Below, one piece after another: positions 49,381 to 63,460 of a DNA stretch of 64,000 nucleotides. How positions within the stretch are numbered: position 1 is the stretch's first letter; every line of letters begins with the position of its first letter. The translations under genes were made by a program, and so were the position numbers. Under the pieces are notes generated by a model, which saw only the letters and a program-made list of their open reading frames with translations, was not told the DNA's origin and searched no databases. Origin of the DNA: Theocolax elegans (taxonomy: Eukaryota > Arthropoda > Insecta > Hymenoptera > Cerocephalidae); NCBI GenBank assembly GCA_026168455.1, contig CM047426.1, positions 88,749,986-88,813,985 on the forward strand. The letters are read 5' to 3'.

Positions 49381-51700
49381 GTTGTATATCTGTTTTTCTG
49401 TAAGAAATGGCCATTTTTCGACTATTATATGGTATACGATTGATAATTAAGGTTAAACTTTGGTACTTTTAAATATGTGTCAGTAAAATAGATTTATGTT
49501 TACAAGCCGTACCAATATTGCACATAGAAAAAAGAATTTTTATTTTGGGACATAGATTTGAAGTAGATGTCAATAAAAACCTAATATATACGTACTTTTT
49601 TCATCTAGTAAATCTAAGGATTATTTAGATTAAAAGTTCGCATAAAACAGTCGATACCCGATTATAAACGATAGATCGGAGGAGGCGTACTTTTCGACAA
49701 CAATCAAATGTCACATAGTTCCACATATAAGAGAATAAATTCCTATTGATGTCTATTAAGGTATTGTGAAGGTGACATCGTGGATCATCTAATTGATCCA
49801 GGAGTAAATCTCGTTGGCCACGCCGTAGAGCGAGCGGGCCTATCAAGAATCTTGATGAAACAGAGAAACCGCAGTCGCGAAGAGCCATCGCTCATACATG
49901 CAGAGACTCACATCGCTAAATATAAACTAGCCGGGAGTTTCAATCAGCCTTACGGTCCAACTACATCGCCGCAGCACGTCGTTAATAAAGGTATATACAC
50001 CCTCGGCCTCCGTCCAACCCCTAGCCTCCTTTCACTTTGCCTCTCTTTCTATCCCCTTGGATATATAGTTCTCTCGTCCATTCACCCGTCAGAGCAAGGC
50101 TGCGAGATGTCCGACATGTGCGCTCTACAAAGGAACACCACGTACACACACACACACATACACAGTGCACCCCGAACTCCATGTACCTCGGGGCGTCACA
50201 AAATTTTACTCGTTCGTTCTATTTTAATCTCGGACCATTCCCCTCTACTCTCTTTACTCTATAGTCTATCGCCCGGTAGCGCTATTCTATTCCCCTGGCC
50301 AAAGAGTTTTGCCGTATATACCCGCTGAATAAACATTGTTGCGGTTTCTCTTTTTCGGCACACTCCCTCTCTTTCACTCTCCTTTTTTTTTTTACTTTCT
50401 CCCTCTCTCTTTCTTCCCGTAAACCAAATTTTCATAGTTGCTCGCTCTGACGAACCCCTTTTTTCGGTTAACGAACGTTCGGTGCATTGGCACGGTGACT
50501 TTGTGACCTAGTGAATTAGTGCTCATAGTTCTTTACTCTTGTTTCTCGTCAACTTTTTACTGACACGCTTCGTAAATATATATACTCTTTTAATACGATT
50601 TTTCACCATCTACACTATGAGATTTTTTTCTTGTTGTAATTTTTAGTTCGTTGAATTTTCACTACGTACTGTTGTTTCAATTATACTTTTTCGTCATAAT
50701 TTAATAAAATAATATTACAATTGCACGTTGCACGATTTAAATTTTTTAATAGCAAACTGGCTTACCCTTTCAGTTCATTAAAATAATTTTAATCTAGTAG
50801 TGGAATAATATATCAAATTAAGTGTAATTATGTGAAGCATTTTATGCTAAATTTTAATATGTTTTGTTCTATTACAGAAAAAATACACGAAAACGTTTCA
50901 CTTATTCTCGTAAACGAATTATTAATCCACTGCATCGGATTTTATTCGACCATGTAAACAAAACTTTGAAAATGTTTTATAATTACAAACTATTGTGCGA
51001 GGCGTTGTGATAAATGCTTCCCTGTAACACTTTATTCCCAAAGATATAAATTACGGAACCCAACGTCGGAAATAATTTTGAGTCTAACCGATTCATCGTA
51101 CACGAAGATTTTTTTTAATAAAACTTATATATATATTCGCCGTCTTTTTGTTAAGGCAGTAAAGCGACTGGCAATAAACTTTTCCAGAGGCGCGTTTCGC
51201 AAAACTCTGGAGGATCTCTCATAGCATAGTTGACAAGCCTTCGTTCTCCCTTGCATGGTCAGTAAACATTAAACGATCTTTCACGTGTTGAATAAAAGGC
51301 GCTTCAGAATATATAAGGGACACATTAACTTAAATCCTGTGACACATACATACATATAGACACACCTATTGCATTATTATAGTTACCACGTGCCGCTCTC
51401 TCTTTCTCTTTCTCTTTCTCCCACACTCCCACTCGGAGCTCTGTTTTTCACGGTGACCGCGCCCTCCTACGGCCAGACACTCTTATAAGCCCTTTTATGA
51501 AGGTTCACCCGCAGGTAGGAGCTATGTTTGCGACACACGTGTTGGACATACTGCGACAGAAAATTGCTCGAGTCACACGGTGTTCCTCGTATTCCCGCAC
51601 TTTCTTATACTTTTATTTCGCTCGAGCTATTATCTTATACTTGCTCTTTCCTTTTTCTCGCTTTAATTGCGCTCGAACGTTATTCACTTTTAACTGCGAC
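49381..51700. other. Mixed non-coding block
   Basis: A 182-codon plus frame (49780-50328) opens at GTG, spans an AC run (50144-50158) and has no recognised domain. It begins in a small dyad, TGGATCA/TGATCCA (49781-49800). Pyrimidine-rich tracts lie at 50341-50430 and 51396-51420. A 69-codon ATG frame (51497-51706) is followed early by CAG|GTAGGA, a plausible splice donor, but nothing supports an exon there. Confidence 0.4.
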
Positions 51701-53790
51701 ATTTAAGGAATCTGGTACATCATATTTTTTATTATGTATTATTGTTCTTTATTTTAACAGGTATTACGTTCATCTCTTTGGCGCGTTTTGTAACCTATGT
51801 TTTTCTTTTCTTTGCAAACTCATAGCGGTGGTGAATTTTTATGGTACAAGTTAATTAGGGGGGTATACGTGACACCTGAGTTTCTAACTTTTATTACGGT
51901 ATATTTGTACGAGCGAAACGAACAAGTTCTATTAAATGCGCATAGCTTTCTAATTATAAATTTAATAGTATATAAACCAAAAGAATATTTTGTTTATATG
52001 CGCATTATATATATATATATTATTGAAGATATTTCTTAAAAATATTGAGTTGTTATATTTCAATTAATTTATTTTATACAAACCTTTTGAATTTCTAGGG
52101 TAAAAATCTAGGGAAAAATACGATCAATTGTCATTTTTGAGTAAAATAACCATTTGCAACACCCGATGCAATGAATATGACAACGCGTTGACGTAACGGC
52201 ACTAAACAAATCAAAAGCATCCGAAAAAATATAACTGCCCATAAACAGAGAGTTTACTCGAGATTAGCAGGAACAACGTTCCGTCACATAATTCCCGTAT
52301 GAAATATCGCCATCGTATCTCTTAACCTTCGTCAATTCCACAATTCACTCTTTTCAAGAATCACGCGCTCATAATTCGAATAACGTAACTCGCTCGAAAT
52401 GTCTATTCATTCTAGTTCTATATACATACGTAGGGCTCTCGATTCGTCGAAGAAGTTAGAGAGCCGCGCATCACCAAAAATTACACATGTAAATTGCATA
52501 ATTCAGAAAGTTTAAAAAAAAAACTGTAAAAAAAATTTTTTTTCCGAAAACCATGGGTACTTCAGTTTTATTCCCTCTCGCTCTTTCTCCCTACGTAGCT
52601 CCACGCCCTCGGCGAACTTTTATATGAAGCGAGCGTCGTAAAAGTATTTTCCACTTGTGAAAGGATGCACGTGGTCGAGTACGGCGATGTCGTGCCAGCC
52701 GCAGCGTCGTACCTCCGGAACATTATTAAAGCTCGATGGAAAAGAGGGAGAAAGCTTAAAGTCGCACGCCGTGCAAGATCGACTCACCTACAATGCGCAA
52801 CTTTTATTCTTTTAATTCGAGTATAGCTCGATATTCCGGAGTAATGAATTTTGTTGTGCGCGTAATTACTCGGGATAAGAGAAACGTTATCGTGTTTAAT
52901 GCGCGAGATATTACCCTCATTGTTTATACGTACATATACAAAATGTATTGATGTTAATTTCCAATGCACTGAATGAATCTTATACCGAGTGGGTGTTAAA
53001 TGCTATTTACATCTACCGTGATTTACCTTTTTTAAAATTTCTTTTTTCATCACTCTTTAAAATCTCGTTAAAACTTTTCTTATCCTAAAAGTTATTATGA
53101 CGATGAAAACAGATTTATTAAATAAGAATTATTTATGCAAATATAATGTTGTTTACGAGGAAAAATAAATTAAAAATATTCCCATATATATTATTCGAAG
53201 AATATAATAATCAAGTATTTTCGATTAATATTAAACTACTTTAATTAACAATTTCTCGAAAATATCGTGCACACATTATTTATGCATTAAACGAATATAA
53301 TTATTATATTCCTGCTATTGCCATGTCAACTTTCATATAATTATTAAGAATAAACGTTGTTCAAAATGATTTTTTTATTCCTTAGTTCATAATGCAATTG
53401 TAACTTATAGGTGTGAAAATCTTAAATTTTCAAATAATTTAGAAAATATAAATGTGAAAAAGTAACATGTATCGCGAATAAAATTAGTAAAATTCTATCG
53501 AGTATCGGAGAATGCTTAGCAATTCGATCGAACAATTTATTAATATATCTGTGGGTTACGACATATTCAAGATGCCAATACCGTAATAGTAGGAATAGAT
53601 TTAAAAGAAAAAAGTGAAATCGAGAAAAATCCAACGTAACAGGACTGAAACAATTCAGAAAATCGACAACTATTAAAAAAAAGCTAAATAAAAATGTATT
53701 CAGTAAGTAAGTTGAGACTTTTTTACGATCTTTCGAAAAGAATTTTCTGTAGATTCCAGTAATACGCACGACTGCAACTCGTTCTTCTCT
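51701..53790. other. Non-coding, AT-rich with one GC-richer patch
   Basis: An AT run lies at 52005-52023. A GC-richer patch at 52550-52800 has no frame. Minus frames at 52784-52969 and 53422-53769 (115 codons) show no recognised domain. Confidence 0.5.
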
Positions 53791-53801
53791 TATAGATAAT
53801 A

Positions 53802-53867
53802 TATATATAAGTGCAGTCTACAACGCGCGATATCACTGACATATTACTGCTGAATCATCAAGTAAGT
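53802..53867 (+). promoter_or_regulatory. Weak candidate core promoter and 5' splice site
   Basis: TATATATAA (53802-53810) is followed by sequence containing CACTGAC about 30 bases downstream and then CAA|GTAAGTAT (intron side from 53862), a strong donor match. Together they could mark a short non-coding first exon. AT-rich DNA yields TATA words often, so this is speculative. Confidence 0.15.
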
Positions 53868-56800
53868 ATCAAAGTGAAAAAAAGACGCGTATGTATATAT
53901 ATATATATATATATACGAAGATTTTGCGCGAGAAATCTCTTGAGAATATCTTTTAAATCTCTTTAACTTTGATGAAGTTTGCAATTTAAGGTATTTTCTA
54001 GAATGTCAGTACTGTAGCGAAAATTGAACCCATTTTTAAAATGGAAAACGGCCAATTTTCCTGCTACAACACTTGAAAAATAGTTACAGAAAAAAAGAAA
54101 CATTCCCTTTAAGTATTGAAGATGAAAATAGAGCTAGCTTGCATTGCTTTGCGATATCAGGAATTTTACTTGTTAATCATCGTTTGTTTTTTTTTATGAA
54201 ATTACACACTGAATTCTTATTTTACAGCTTTACGTATAATCATGTTGCCTTAGGAAAAACTTGTTATTTAAATTATCACAGCAAATTCAATCTTCCTTTA
54301 ACAATATTATACAATGCCTTTTGAAACTTCGTTGAACTTTTATACAAATGTAAAAATATTATTTTACACTTCCACTTTTCAAAGTTTAAAAGTTTTTTAA
54401 GTGTTGACACGCAGATAAAACCAGTAGCCAATAACTTTTCCGTTGGAGTCAAGTTTATTTTTTTTACGTTTGAAGTATATGACTGTATTATAAAAAACAC
54501 TATAAAATGCTTTTAAATAAATTCAACAATATAGGAACAATATCAAATATTTAAAAGTAATATTTTTTCATTTAACACTATATACTGTACGATATGGACT
54601 AAAATTATACTGAATTTATCATACAAAGTGCTTTGTACTAAGTGTATAGTAACGGCAACTTTCATATATGTTATTATATCTACATTTTTTATTAAACTAT
54701 GAAGAAAACAACTGAAAAGTGATAAATAGTTTAAATAATTCACTTGACGAATTCACTTGATATATCCTTTAGTAGATATATATATATATAGGTATTAGTA
54801 TCGTAGTTGTGTATATACATCGAAGCAACGAGGATTGAACTATCTAAACGGAAGTTGCGGACGGCGGTCAGAGTTTCGGCCACTTCGAGACTCTATAGAT
54901 ATACATTTCGTACTTTTCTCACGAGTGCGCCAGAGACGTGAGGGTGTTTTTAATTTTGCTCTCCTTCGTTTTTTCTCCGAAATCTCTCAGTCTGAACGGT
55001 TCTTTTCCTTCGCCCTATATACTCGATAGCTAAGTTCGAAGAACTGAATGTGTTTCGTTGTGATGTCCTGTTTCTCATTCGTATGTACTGAAGGAACGAT
55101 TCTCGGTTAAGAATAATGGAGAGAAAAAAGAAAATAGCTATACTTGCCTTGAAAAATGATCGTGTTGATGGTGTCTCTTATTGATGTTCAGGAATTAATG
55201 TATATTAAACGAAATATCGATGTACAACTACAGATCTTTCCAATTTTTTATTGCTTTCTTTTAGATAGCTCATATTTCTTTGATTTTTGTCAAAACAAAT
55301 GTCATTATCAAGTAATGTACAAGTGCCATTATCAAGTAAATTTTTCATTTCACTGAATATGTAAAAAAAACTTGCTTCGGTAAAGTTTTAAAACGGAAGT
55401 AATACAGTGAGCAATAATTTATCATTTTAACGATACAAACGAAAAGTAAACTCTGCATACGCAACGTCATGGAAAACAAGTTCACGGTTAGTGTACCTAT
55501 ACATAAAATTACTTTCCCTTCAATTCCCATCTAAAATTGAATATTCATCCGTAAAATTTCGAGGGTTCGTAAAATTTCCTGCGATTGAGTGTTCGATAAA
55601 ATCGATATTATGATAGCTCATCTATTAGCCATATCCAATTCCACTATTTTCCTTCCCTGACGCATTCTCTGAATCTTATATAGGGAAGTTCTATCACTTT
55701 CCTCATCAATTACTCCATCGATTTTTCCCTTATCTCTTTCGGTAATTTTAGTCCCTCTGCCATCTGAATTTTCGTTTTTTTTTTCTCCTCTAACAGTTCG
55801 CTTTGTATCGTTCTTCTCTTTGTCTTTCTTTCGCACTGTCGCCTCCCACCTCCCTGTTTTTTTCTCGCTTCCTCGCAAACTTGGACACATTCGTATGCGT
55901 ACTGCGGAAGAACAAGCTGTAGGCTGGGATTACCCTTGGCGAGTATAACCGGCGGCACTATTATGGACTACCCTCAGTTTTGCCATTTGCGCGGCTATAT
56001 AAACATCCTCTGCGTTCCAGAACGATGATTTCAACGCTTTTAGGAAATGCGATTTTTTTTATAGACCGACTTATTCGCCATTTGGTAGTTTTGTTCTGTT
56101 ATTGGCGCAATACACTGCTTCGAGGACATTTTATACAGAATTGCTTTTATAGATTAGTCATTGACGTTTCAAGGACGCTTTATTTTTGGTAAAATTTCTG
56201 AAAATAAATGTTATATTTTTTTTTGTTAAATTTTACTCAAATCCGTAAATTATAATTAGAGTTTAGAATAGTTGCAAAAGTCAAACGCACATTTTAATAA
56301 ACTCATTTTATTAACCATTTCTACAATTATACCATTTTTATAATTTTATCACCTCGATTGTTTTTAAACATAGAATTGCAGGTTTAATATCAATACTAAT
56401 GAAATTTTTTTTTACTATTTTTAAAAATTTTCGTTATAATATTTTACAATATATACAACGAGTCTGAAAGAGTTAATTAAATCTATTATTCATATTTCAA
56501 TAACTTGTATAACATATCGTATTATTAGAAAGAAGGGAAAATATTAGCTTTAATACTGAAAAATATAAAATTTAAGATATATATATGTATATACCGACAA
56601 ATTAAATTAAATCGGTCAAAGTTTGTAAATGTACTCCGCACACCTCAGTTAATCACCCAAGGCAAAACCAAGGCCGTATATCATGTTTACAAGGAATTAT
56701 AAACACTGTGTCAACTAACATCTATAGTCAACTAGTCCCGCTAACTCCTGTAACCCGTAATATACGGAGTAAATTTTATAATAATATTTTGATATTATTT

Positions 56801-58880
56801 ATACGTTAATATATAATAATTAATTAAAATTAAATCACGTGAAATTCAACTAAACGTTATAATAATTCACTTAAATTTATTAGTGTACACCTAAGAGAGT
56901 GTATAATAAAGTTTCTTAATCACTTAGAACGACAAGTCCTAAGAATATACGACTAAGAATAAAGAAACATCCAATTCCAATCACCAGAGACACTCCCACA
57001 TTGGGTGCGAAAAAAAAGTGGCTAGCAAATCTTCTTAATCCTCGTCCCTCTATACAGCGTGGAAAAAAAAGGAGGCGGAAGAAGGTTAAGTGGCGTCTGA
57101 CTTCTACAGAGGAAACGAGGAGCAGATATGCACGGCGAGCTCTGTATACCTGAACGCACACAGAGCGACTTTCTTGACGTATGGCCGACACATGTGCACG
57201 GTAAAGGCGCACCCGTGGCGAAAGTACAGCAATAAACGTGCAGAGGGTCCCTTCTCTCCAAAACTGTATAGAAGAGAGGGCTAACTACGTAAGCGGATTC
57301 TACGTTTTCGAGACGTTTCAAAGATATTTTTAGAGGTGACATAGTTACTGGCTCGTGTACACTTTTACCTAATGGGTATAAGATGATAAGAGGATTATAC
57401 GTGGATAGTTTAAATGAATTTAAACAGTATATACATTTCTTATGCTAGTTCTCTAATTTCTCGTGAATTAATACTCCACTCTTCATTTGATATCTGTTTC
57501 CTGCATTTCAAACCTAATTATTTCGTAACTCAGTTTTTTTAACTTATTATACAAATCTTACTATTTTCCTTACAACGTAATATTTTAAAAACTTACAACG
57601 TACTTTTTTATTTAAATTTTTAGAAATGAGAGAAAAATAAATGTATTTTTTTAGAGTCGTGCGCTTTTTTTTGAGATTTAACAACAAACAAAAAGATTTC
57701 ATTGTCTAAGCTTTGAAAATTATTTCATAATGAAAGATTTTTATAATTACATTGTTGTGGTAATGGATTGAAGTAAATAAATAGTACATCGAAATACTTA
57801 TGAGATGAGAATGTAATGTCTTTTATTTAAAAAGGTCTTTCATGTATGCCACTGGAAGAAGTTTTTGTTAAAATTGTTCATTGCGTCATGCATTAAACTG
57901 ATGAGAATTTCATAAAAAAAAGTATATCAGTAATTCCATATTTCAATATTACTTTCGATACTCTTGACGAATGTTCAAAAGGGATATCGAGTTATAGTGG
58001 GGTATCATAAAGGAGAAAGCTTGAATGAAGGATTTATCTATCGACTAATCGACTAATGAAAGTTCAGACACAGGATTTTCGTATGAGAAAAATATGAAAT
58101 TAAAAATAGATGGATATAACCACTACTGAGTGAATAAACGAAAAAGAAAGAAAAGTCGTGAAAGGTGCATTTAGATTATGCATTTCATTGAATAGTGAAC
58201 GAATTCCGACGAGGTTTCTATATCTTTTAATTACATAATCAATTTTTATTTCTATTTTCAAAAAAAAATATTAGAAGTTTTACCTATTTCCAATGAACTA
58301 ATTGAAATATTTGTGAAATGAAGGAAAAACTAATAAAAAATTTTAATTAATTTGAAAGTGCTGATAGATTCTATATATGAATCTTCGGTTCGTTAAAAGT
58401 ATGTGATTTATTTAGCCCAGTGCCCGGAAAAAGTTGCTTAAAAGCTTTTCACTTTTCAGAATTTATGAAAAAACTTTGCAAAAATTTTGATAAATTGGTA
58501 CATTATCAAAATTTATCTATTTCTCTAACTAATTACCTAATTGTTTACATATTTTGTAGTTTGATCATTATACTTTGAAATTGAGTGCAAATTAAATAAA
58601 AAATTCTTCATACTTAATATAATTATAATTTATTTAATTTTAATGCTATTACCAAAGCATTACGATATTTAATAATAATTAATATCCATTAAAAGTTAGA
58701 ATTATTAGATATCACCACACAAAAGATGAATATTGATTTACAAACCACAAAAGTTCTTTTAAAAAGTTATTAGTTTTGTTAACGCATCGCAATATCCATC
58801 GAATAATACACCGCCATTAATTTTATAAAAAGAAGGATTATTCCACAAAAATGCAATAGTTATGATGTCCGGTCAATCCT
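53868..58880. other. Mixed non-coding block
   Basis: AT runs lie at 53894-53915 and 54775-54790. GC-richer patches without convincing frames occur at 54830-55060, 55600-56050 and 56920-57330; the last two have overlapping minus frames (55618-55958, 56916-57342) that are purine/pyrimidine-biased. No domain, RNA gene or transposon recognised. The rest is AT-rich. Confidence 0.45.
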
Positions 58881-59460
58881 CTGAATCACATAATATTTCT
58901 TTCTACCTGAGTAAAGAAATACAAAATCAACCTCGTCCCGGGACAATGAGGCAATTCATTTACGAATTTCCTGAGTCAAAAGGCTTGAAAATATGCATCA
59001 GCGCATCGTAGTCCGTTTCTTTGTTATTCACACAACGACAAGGGGCCCGAGCAGGTTGACGTGAGAACAAAAGGGTCGACTCCCAACACAGAAGTGAACA
59101 TAAAAACAAAATAAAAAAAGCAAAAAAAGAAAAATACAAAATATAAAAAAAAAATCTCGGGGGGCGTTAAAGAGAAGGTGAAGACGCCTCAATATGCATA
59201 ATGCATGCGCGCGCATCCGGAGAGAGCGAACGGCACATAAGTAATCAGGCATTACCCTCGGCACACAGCGTCTTATGAGTTGTACTCGCGAACGAGCGAG
59301 CGAGCGAGCGTCTCTGACGAGGCGTCACTCGCGTAAATTAAATTAAAAGTCGCTTGCAAGCTTGACGTCTATACGTATTATACGCGCGCACGTTTCGTAT
59401 ACACGCTGGAGCTTGGAATTTCGGGCTCGCGCTTCAATAAGATTCTTACTCTCGATGCTT
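58881..59460. other. GC-richer block with GCGA repeat
   Basis: A GCGA-type tetranucleotide run covers 59288-59310, within CpG-dense DNA (59200-59440). A minus frame at 59028-59264 lies in an A-rich region and is not convincing. It may be a promoter-type CpG island by composition. Confidence 0.35.
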
Positions 59461-62400
59461 GTTTAACGATCAAATTTCTAATCGTTTAAAACTGTTTTTA
59501 ATAATTATTTACGTAGGTTTTAGTCATACTTGTTTTTGAGTAATTTAATTTATTATTTTATCATTAATTGCCAAAAATTTTCAATAGACTACGTGTGCAT
59601 GCAAACATCTACTTTGTACACAATGTCAAAATAATTCATTTTGAAAGTTTCAATCTACTCATCAGGAGATGATTAGAGAACCTTAGAACACATTATTAGT
59701 GTAATTATTAGAAACTCATATTATACATTACACGAGTATAATAATTTACATAAATATATCGAATTATTTAATGGAATATATATTAAATGGAGAAAAAAGA
59801 AAATATATGTATATAAAAAAGTATCATTTTTAAATTTTCAACAAACTTTCATCTCGGAAGAAAATAGCATTCCATTCTCTCCTATCAGACAATGCATTAT
59901 CTACAAAACACAACGTACCCTCTTACCCCGTGATGAGAAAAATCGAAAAAAAACCCAGAATCTCATTCTCGAAGAAAACTCCAAAAAATAGTTAAGCGGA
60001 TAGATGCTCACACGTACAATAGTAAGACTCCGACAATGTTCCTTTTAACGGATCCTCGACTTTCGCGCACTGGTATTATAACACCACACGTCCGAAGGAG
60101 AGCTGTTCACGAAATAGCTTGCAAGCGCAGAAAATTCAAACTTTTTGAAAGATGACTCGAGAGCCCATAGAAAAGAAAAGTTTCACTCGCGGGTCTAAGG
60201 TGGCACTTTTCTGGTGAGAAATAGCCGGGCATCCGTCTACGTTAATCATGCGCCAACCGGAGGCTTTCGTACTACCCCTTTTTCGTGGCTACGTTTATGG
60301 TCGTACCTACATTTCTTACGGTTCGCATACCGTCAAATCCTCTGGTATTCGCTCTTTATCCCGATGTTTTTTTTTCTGAGCTCCGTTCCTTACATTTTTC
60401 TCGAATTGTGTCTCGGTTTAAATTGTCGAGAAACCGAAAAATGTTAAGCGATAATTCTTTACGGCTTATTTAGGGATTAATTATTAAAACAATCAATAAA
60501 GTTTTGTTTATACAAATTTCATATTTTTTTACTTCCTTTCTTTCATTCTAATTGTAATATGTGTAAAACGATTGGGAAATAGGTGAGAGTACGCACATTA
60601 AAAATGTGAATCATGTTATTTGTCGAACACGTGTATGAACCTATAGAAGATAACATTATTTTCGATAAACCTTGCCTGAAGTGCAAGTAACCATTGACGA
60701 CGCGTCCTACGGCACTGAACTTTTATGGACGTACTCAGGAGTTAAAAAGCGACCGGTGCACTCTTTATTCCCGGTGAAAGAATAGACACGCACCTCTTTG
60801 TTTAATAATAAAATTAAATTATTGTAGAAATGATCGAAATGTATATAATTATATCCCTAATGTCAAACTTTTACAATATATTTCATTTATTTCTTACGTT
60901 ATTAAATACAATCAGATACATATTTTAACAAGGACATCAGTCACATGACAAATAATTTAAAAATGTAATATAGAATACATATCTACATATTTTTATGAAA
61001 TTTTAAAATAATTTAAATTTTTTATTAGTTTACATTCATAATTATTGTTTATACATGCACAATATTTTCACAATCATTAAAAATATTTGTTTAATAATAG
61101 TAAAAACGTACAAAAATATAAAAAAAATAATTTATTATTAATAATTCACTAATAACGGTAATAATACTGCACATGTTGCAAATTTCTGGCATAGTGGTTC
61201 TCACACCGTATTGGAAAAGAATAAAATATCACATTTTTCCGAAATATATTTGAAACGAAATTGACGTTGAATTGTAATAAAATTTCTGTATACGAATTTT
61301 ACTAAAATGGAATAGTATTTCCTTTTTTTATTATTTCAATATTGTTATTTCTCTCTGTAACGCGGATCCTTCTAACGTTACTGTATGAATATGCATTTTG
61401 CTGTAAAGTTTTAATATAAAAATGTCTTTCCCTGAATAAAAGTTTAAATAATGTGCATAGTAAAAAATATTATTATATTAAATATATAGATGTACTGGAT
61501 GAAATAATCTTGGCAACTAAAATAATTTGTATAATATTATTGAAAAGTATATACTCCTAGCGTTATCCGCACTTTTAATCGTATAATTTATCTTAAAGTG
61601 ACAGTGTTATTAGGAAAATTTAGTTTATTAGTCAAGTAAGTTTCTTACATTAATTTGACTCTAAACAATGAAATTCAAATTGTTTTCGAGACTTTGCAAC
61701 AACCTAAAAGTTTGACATGTGTAGAATACTCACCTAAAGTATGCATTTTGTTGACGTTACGACGAAAAGTGCACAACTTCCCACAGCTATTTAATGCACA
61801 TGGAATACAGACTAAAAATAAAACAGTTGTTGACTTGGAGATGTTGAATTTATTTTTCGTACTTTCGGGTAATTTCTTTTAATAAGAATAATTATTGATA
61901 TCTACGAAATAATAAGTTATTTAAAACTAACTAAAAATAATCCAATAATCTTTCCTCATCACGTAAACACAAAACTTTCCTCATCACGGCTTTTATTAGC
62001 AAAAGATTAGTTTATTTTGACATTTATTGTGAACACTTACGCAATACCACAATGTAATAGATGAAAGTCAAGAATCAAAATATTCACATTATTTGTATAA
62101 ATTAAAAAATAAATTAAAATGATATCGATCGTCTCTCCTATATTCCGTGTTTGGGTTGATTGAACTTTAATCACGAACTTTAGCAAGCGCTGATTATTTT
62201 AGTTACCTTATCCTTGATGAAGGATATTTTATATTAATATAGCTGAAATGTCGGATTTTATTCTGAAAATAATAAAGCTGAAATCGTGGAGAGCAACAAT
62301 TGGTTTTTATTTAAGTTAATTGCTGTCGACGTGCCGGTAAAAGCGTATTAAACTATCATGCAAAATCGCGAAAAGCTTACAGTATCTATTAAATGCAAAA

Positions 62401-62740
62401 TAACGAAGAGAATTAACGTCTAAACAAATTTGTTTAAGATTCGCTTTAAAAGGTATATATAAATTATTATAAATAAAAAAAATCATTGATTCCTCTAGTC
62501 AATTGTCAAAGTAAATAAAAATCACTGTTCATCGATCGTTTGGAGAATTAAATTTTAATTTATTTAAATTAGAACATTTCGGACAATTATCGTCGTTCTA
62601 TACAGGTAATTAATTATGTAATCGTGCCAATCGTAACACAACTTAAATAGAATTTTCGACTCAAAAAATAATCTTATAAATCAGAATAAAAGAAAGAAAA
62701 ATATAAAATCTGAATAAAAGAATTGTAAACAACCTGTTAA
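59461..62740. other. Non-coding, AT-rich with a small GC-richer patch
   Basis: Positions 60030-60470 are GC-richer with two overlapping plus frames, neither recognised. The remainder is AT-rich. A 75-codon ATG-less frame occurs at 61655-61882 with no known domain. Confidence 0.5.
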
Positions 62741-63460
62741 TAGTAATTAACAGACTTTACTTCAAAACGAAAATCTCACCCGTTCCGTTCTATTTCCACT
62801 TTCGTCCGTCCACTCTCGTCGCAATTGAAAGCAGCCACTCTCGCGGATGGTAAAAAGGGGGTAGCGGTAGAGTTTTCGCTCGTAAACGTGAAATTTTAAC
62901 GCGCGCGCGGCCGCGAGGGATGAATGTCCGGCCATTACGCGGCTGTGCCTAGAAAGAGGTATAAAAATATCGGACGCGTGCACTGCCGCGTGGCGATTTT
63001 CAAAATTTATAACACCCTCGCGAAAGAGTCGAGCTATATGTTTAACTTGCAATTTTCGGGAGGAATAACCACTTGCCATATGGTGTTCGTTGTTGTTGTT
63101 GTTGTTGTTGTTTTTTTTTCGTAAACTCTTCGTTGAGCGTATTTTTTCCACGAGTGATGTAGCCGCTAGCCCCGTATTGTTATTTAGTTTTAATGAATGC
63201 CCGTCGATCACACCATCCGCTTGTTTTTCTCAATTTTTTTGGGTGTCCTGTCTCTTTTTTTACCATTCGTTCTTTCTATCCACCGGGAGTGGTTTGACGT
63301 TTCAGTTACAGTAGTGGCCGGGAATCGGTGAATTGACACTTTAATCGTTGCTCTTTGTGGAACGCTTTTAATTAAAAATACGCAGGTGGATACGATGGTG
63401 CCATTGGGGGTTTTATTCTGGAGCTACTTAATTGTCGGTTTCAAAATCGACAAAACGTAA
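62741..63460. promoter_or_regulatory. CpG-rich island beside a GTT microsatellite
   Basis: Dense CpG around 62890-62950, including an alternating GC run and a GCGGCCGC site. A GTT run (63089-63111) precedes a T tract and yields poly-Asn in a 149-codon minus frame (62762-63211) that opens at GTG. No domain recognised, so the frame is not called. A promoter or enhancer is possible. Confidence 0.3.
63089..63111. repeat. GTT trinucleotide microsatellite
   Basis: About eight consecutive GTT units followed by a T run to about 63119. Confidence 0.85.

Noticed and set aside
49780..50328. 182-codon plus-strand frame
   Set aside because: It opens at GTG, includes a His-Thr stretch encoded by an AC microsatellite, and shows no family resemblance.
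62762..63211. 149-codon minus-strand frame with an Asn run
   Set aside because: It opens at GTG, and the Asn run is simply the GTT microsatellite read on the other strand.
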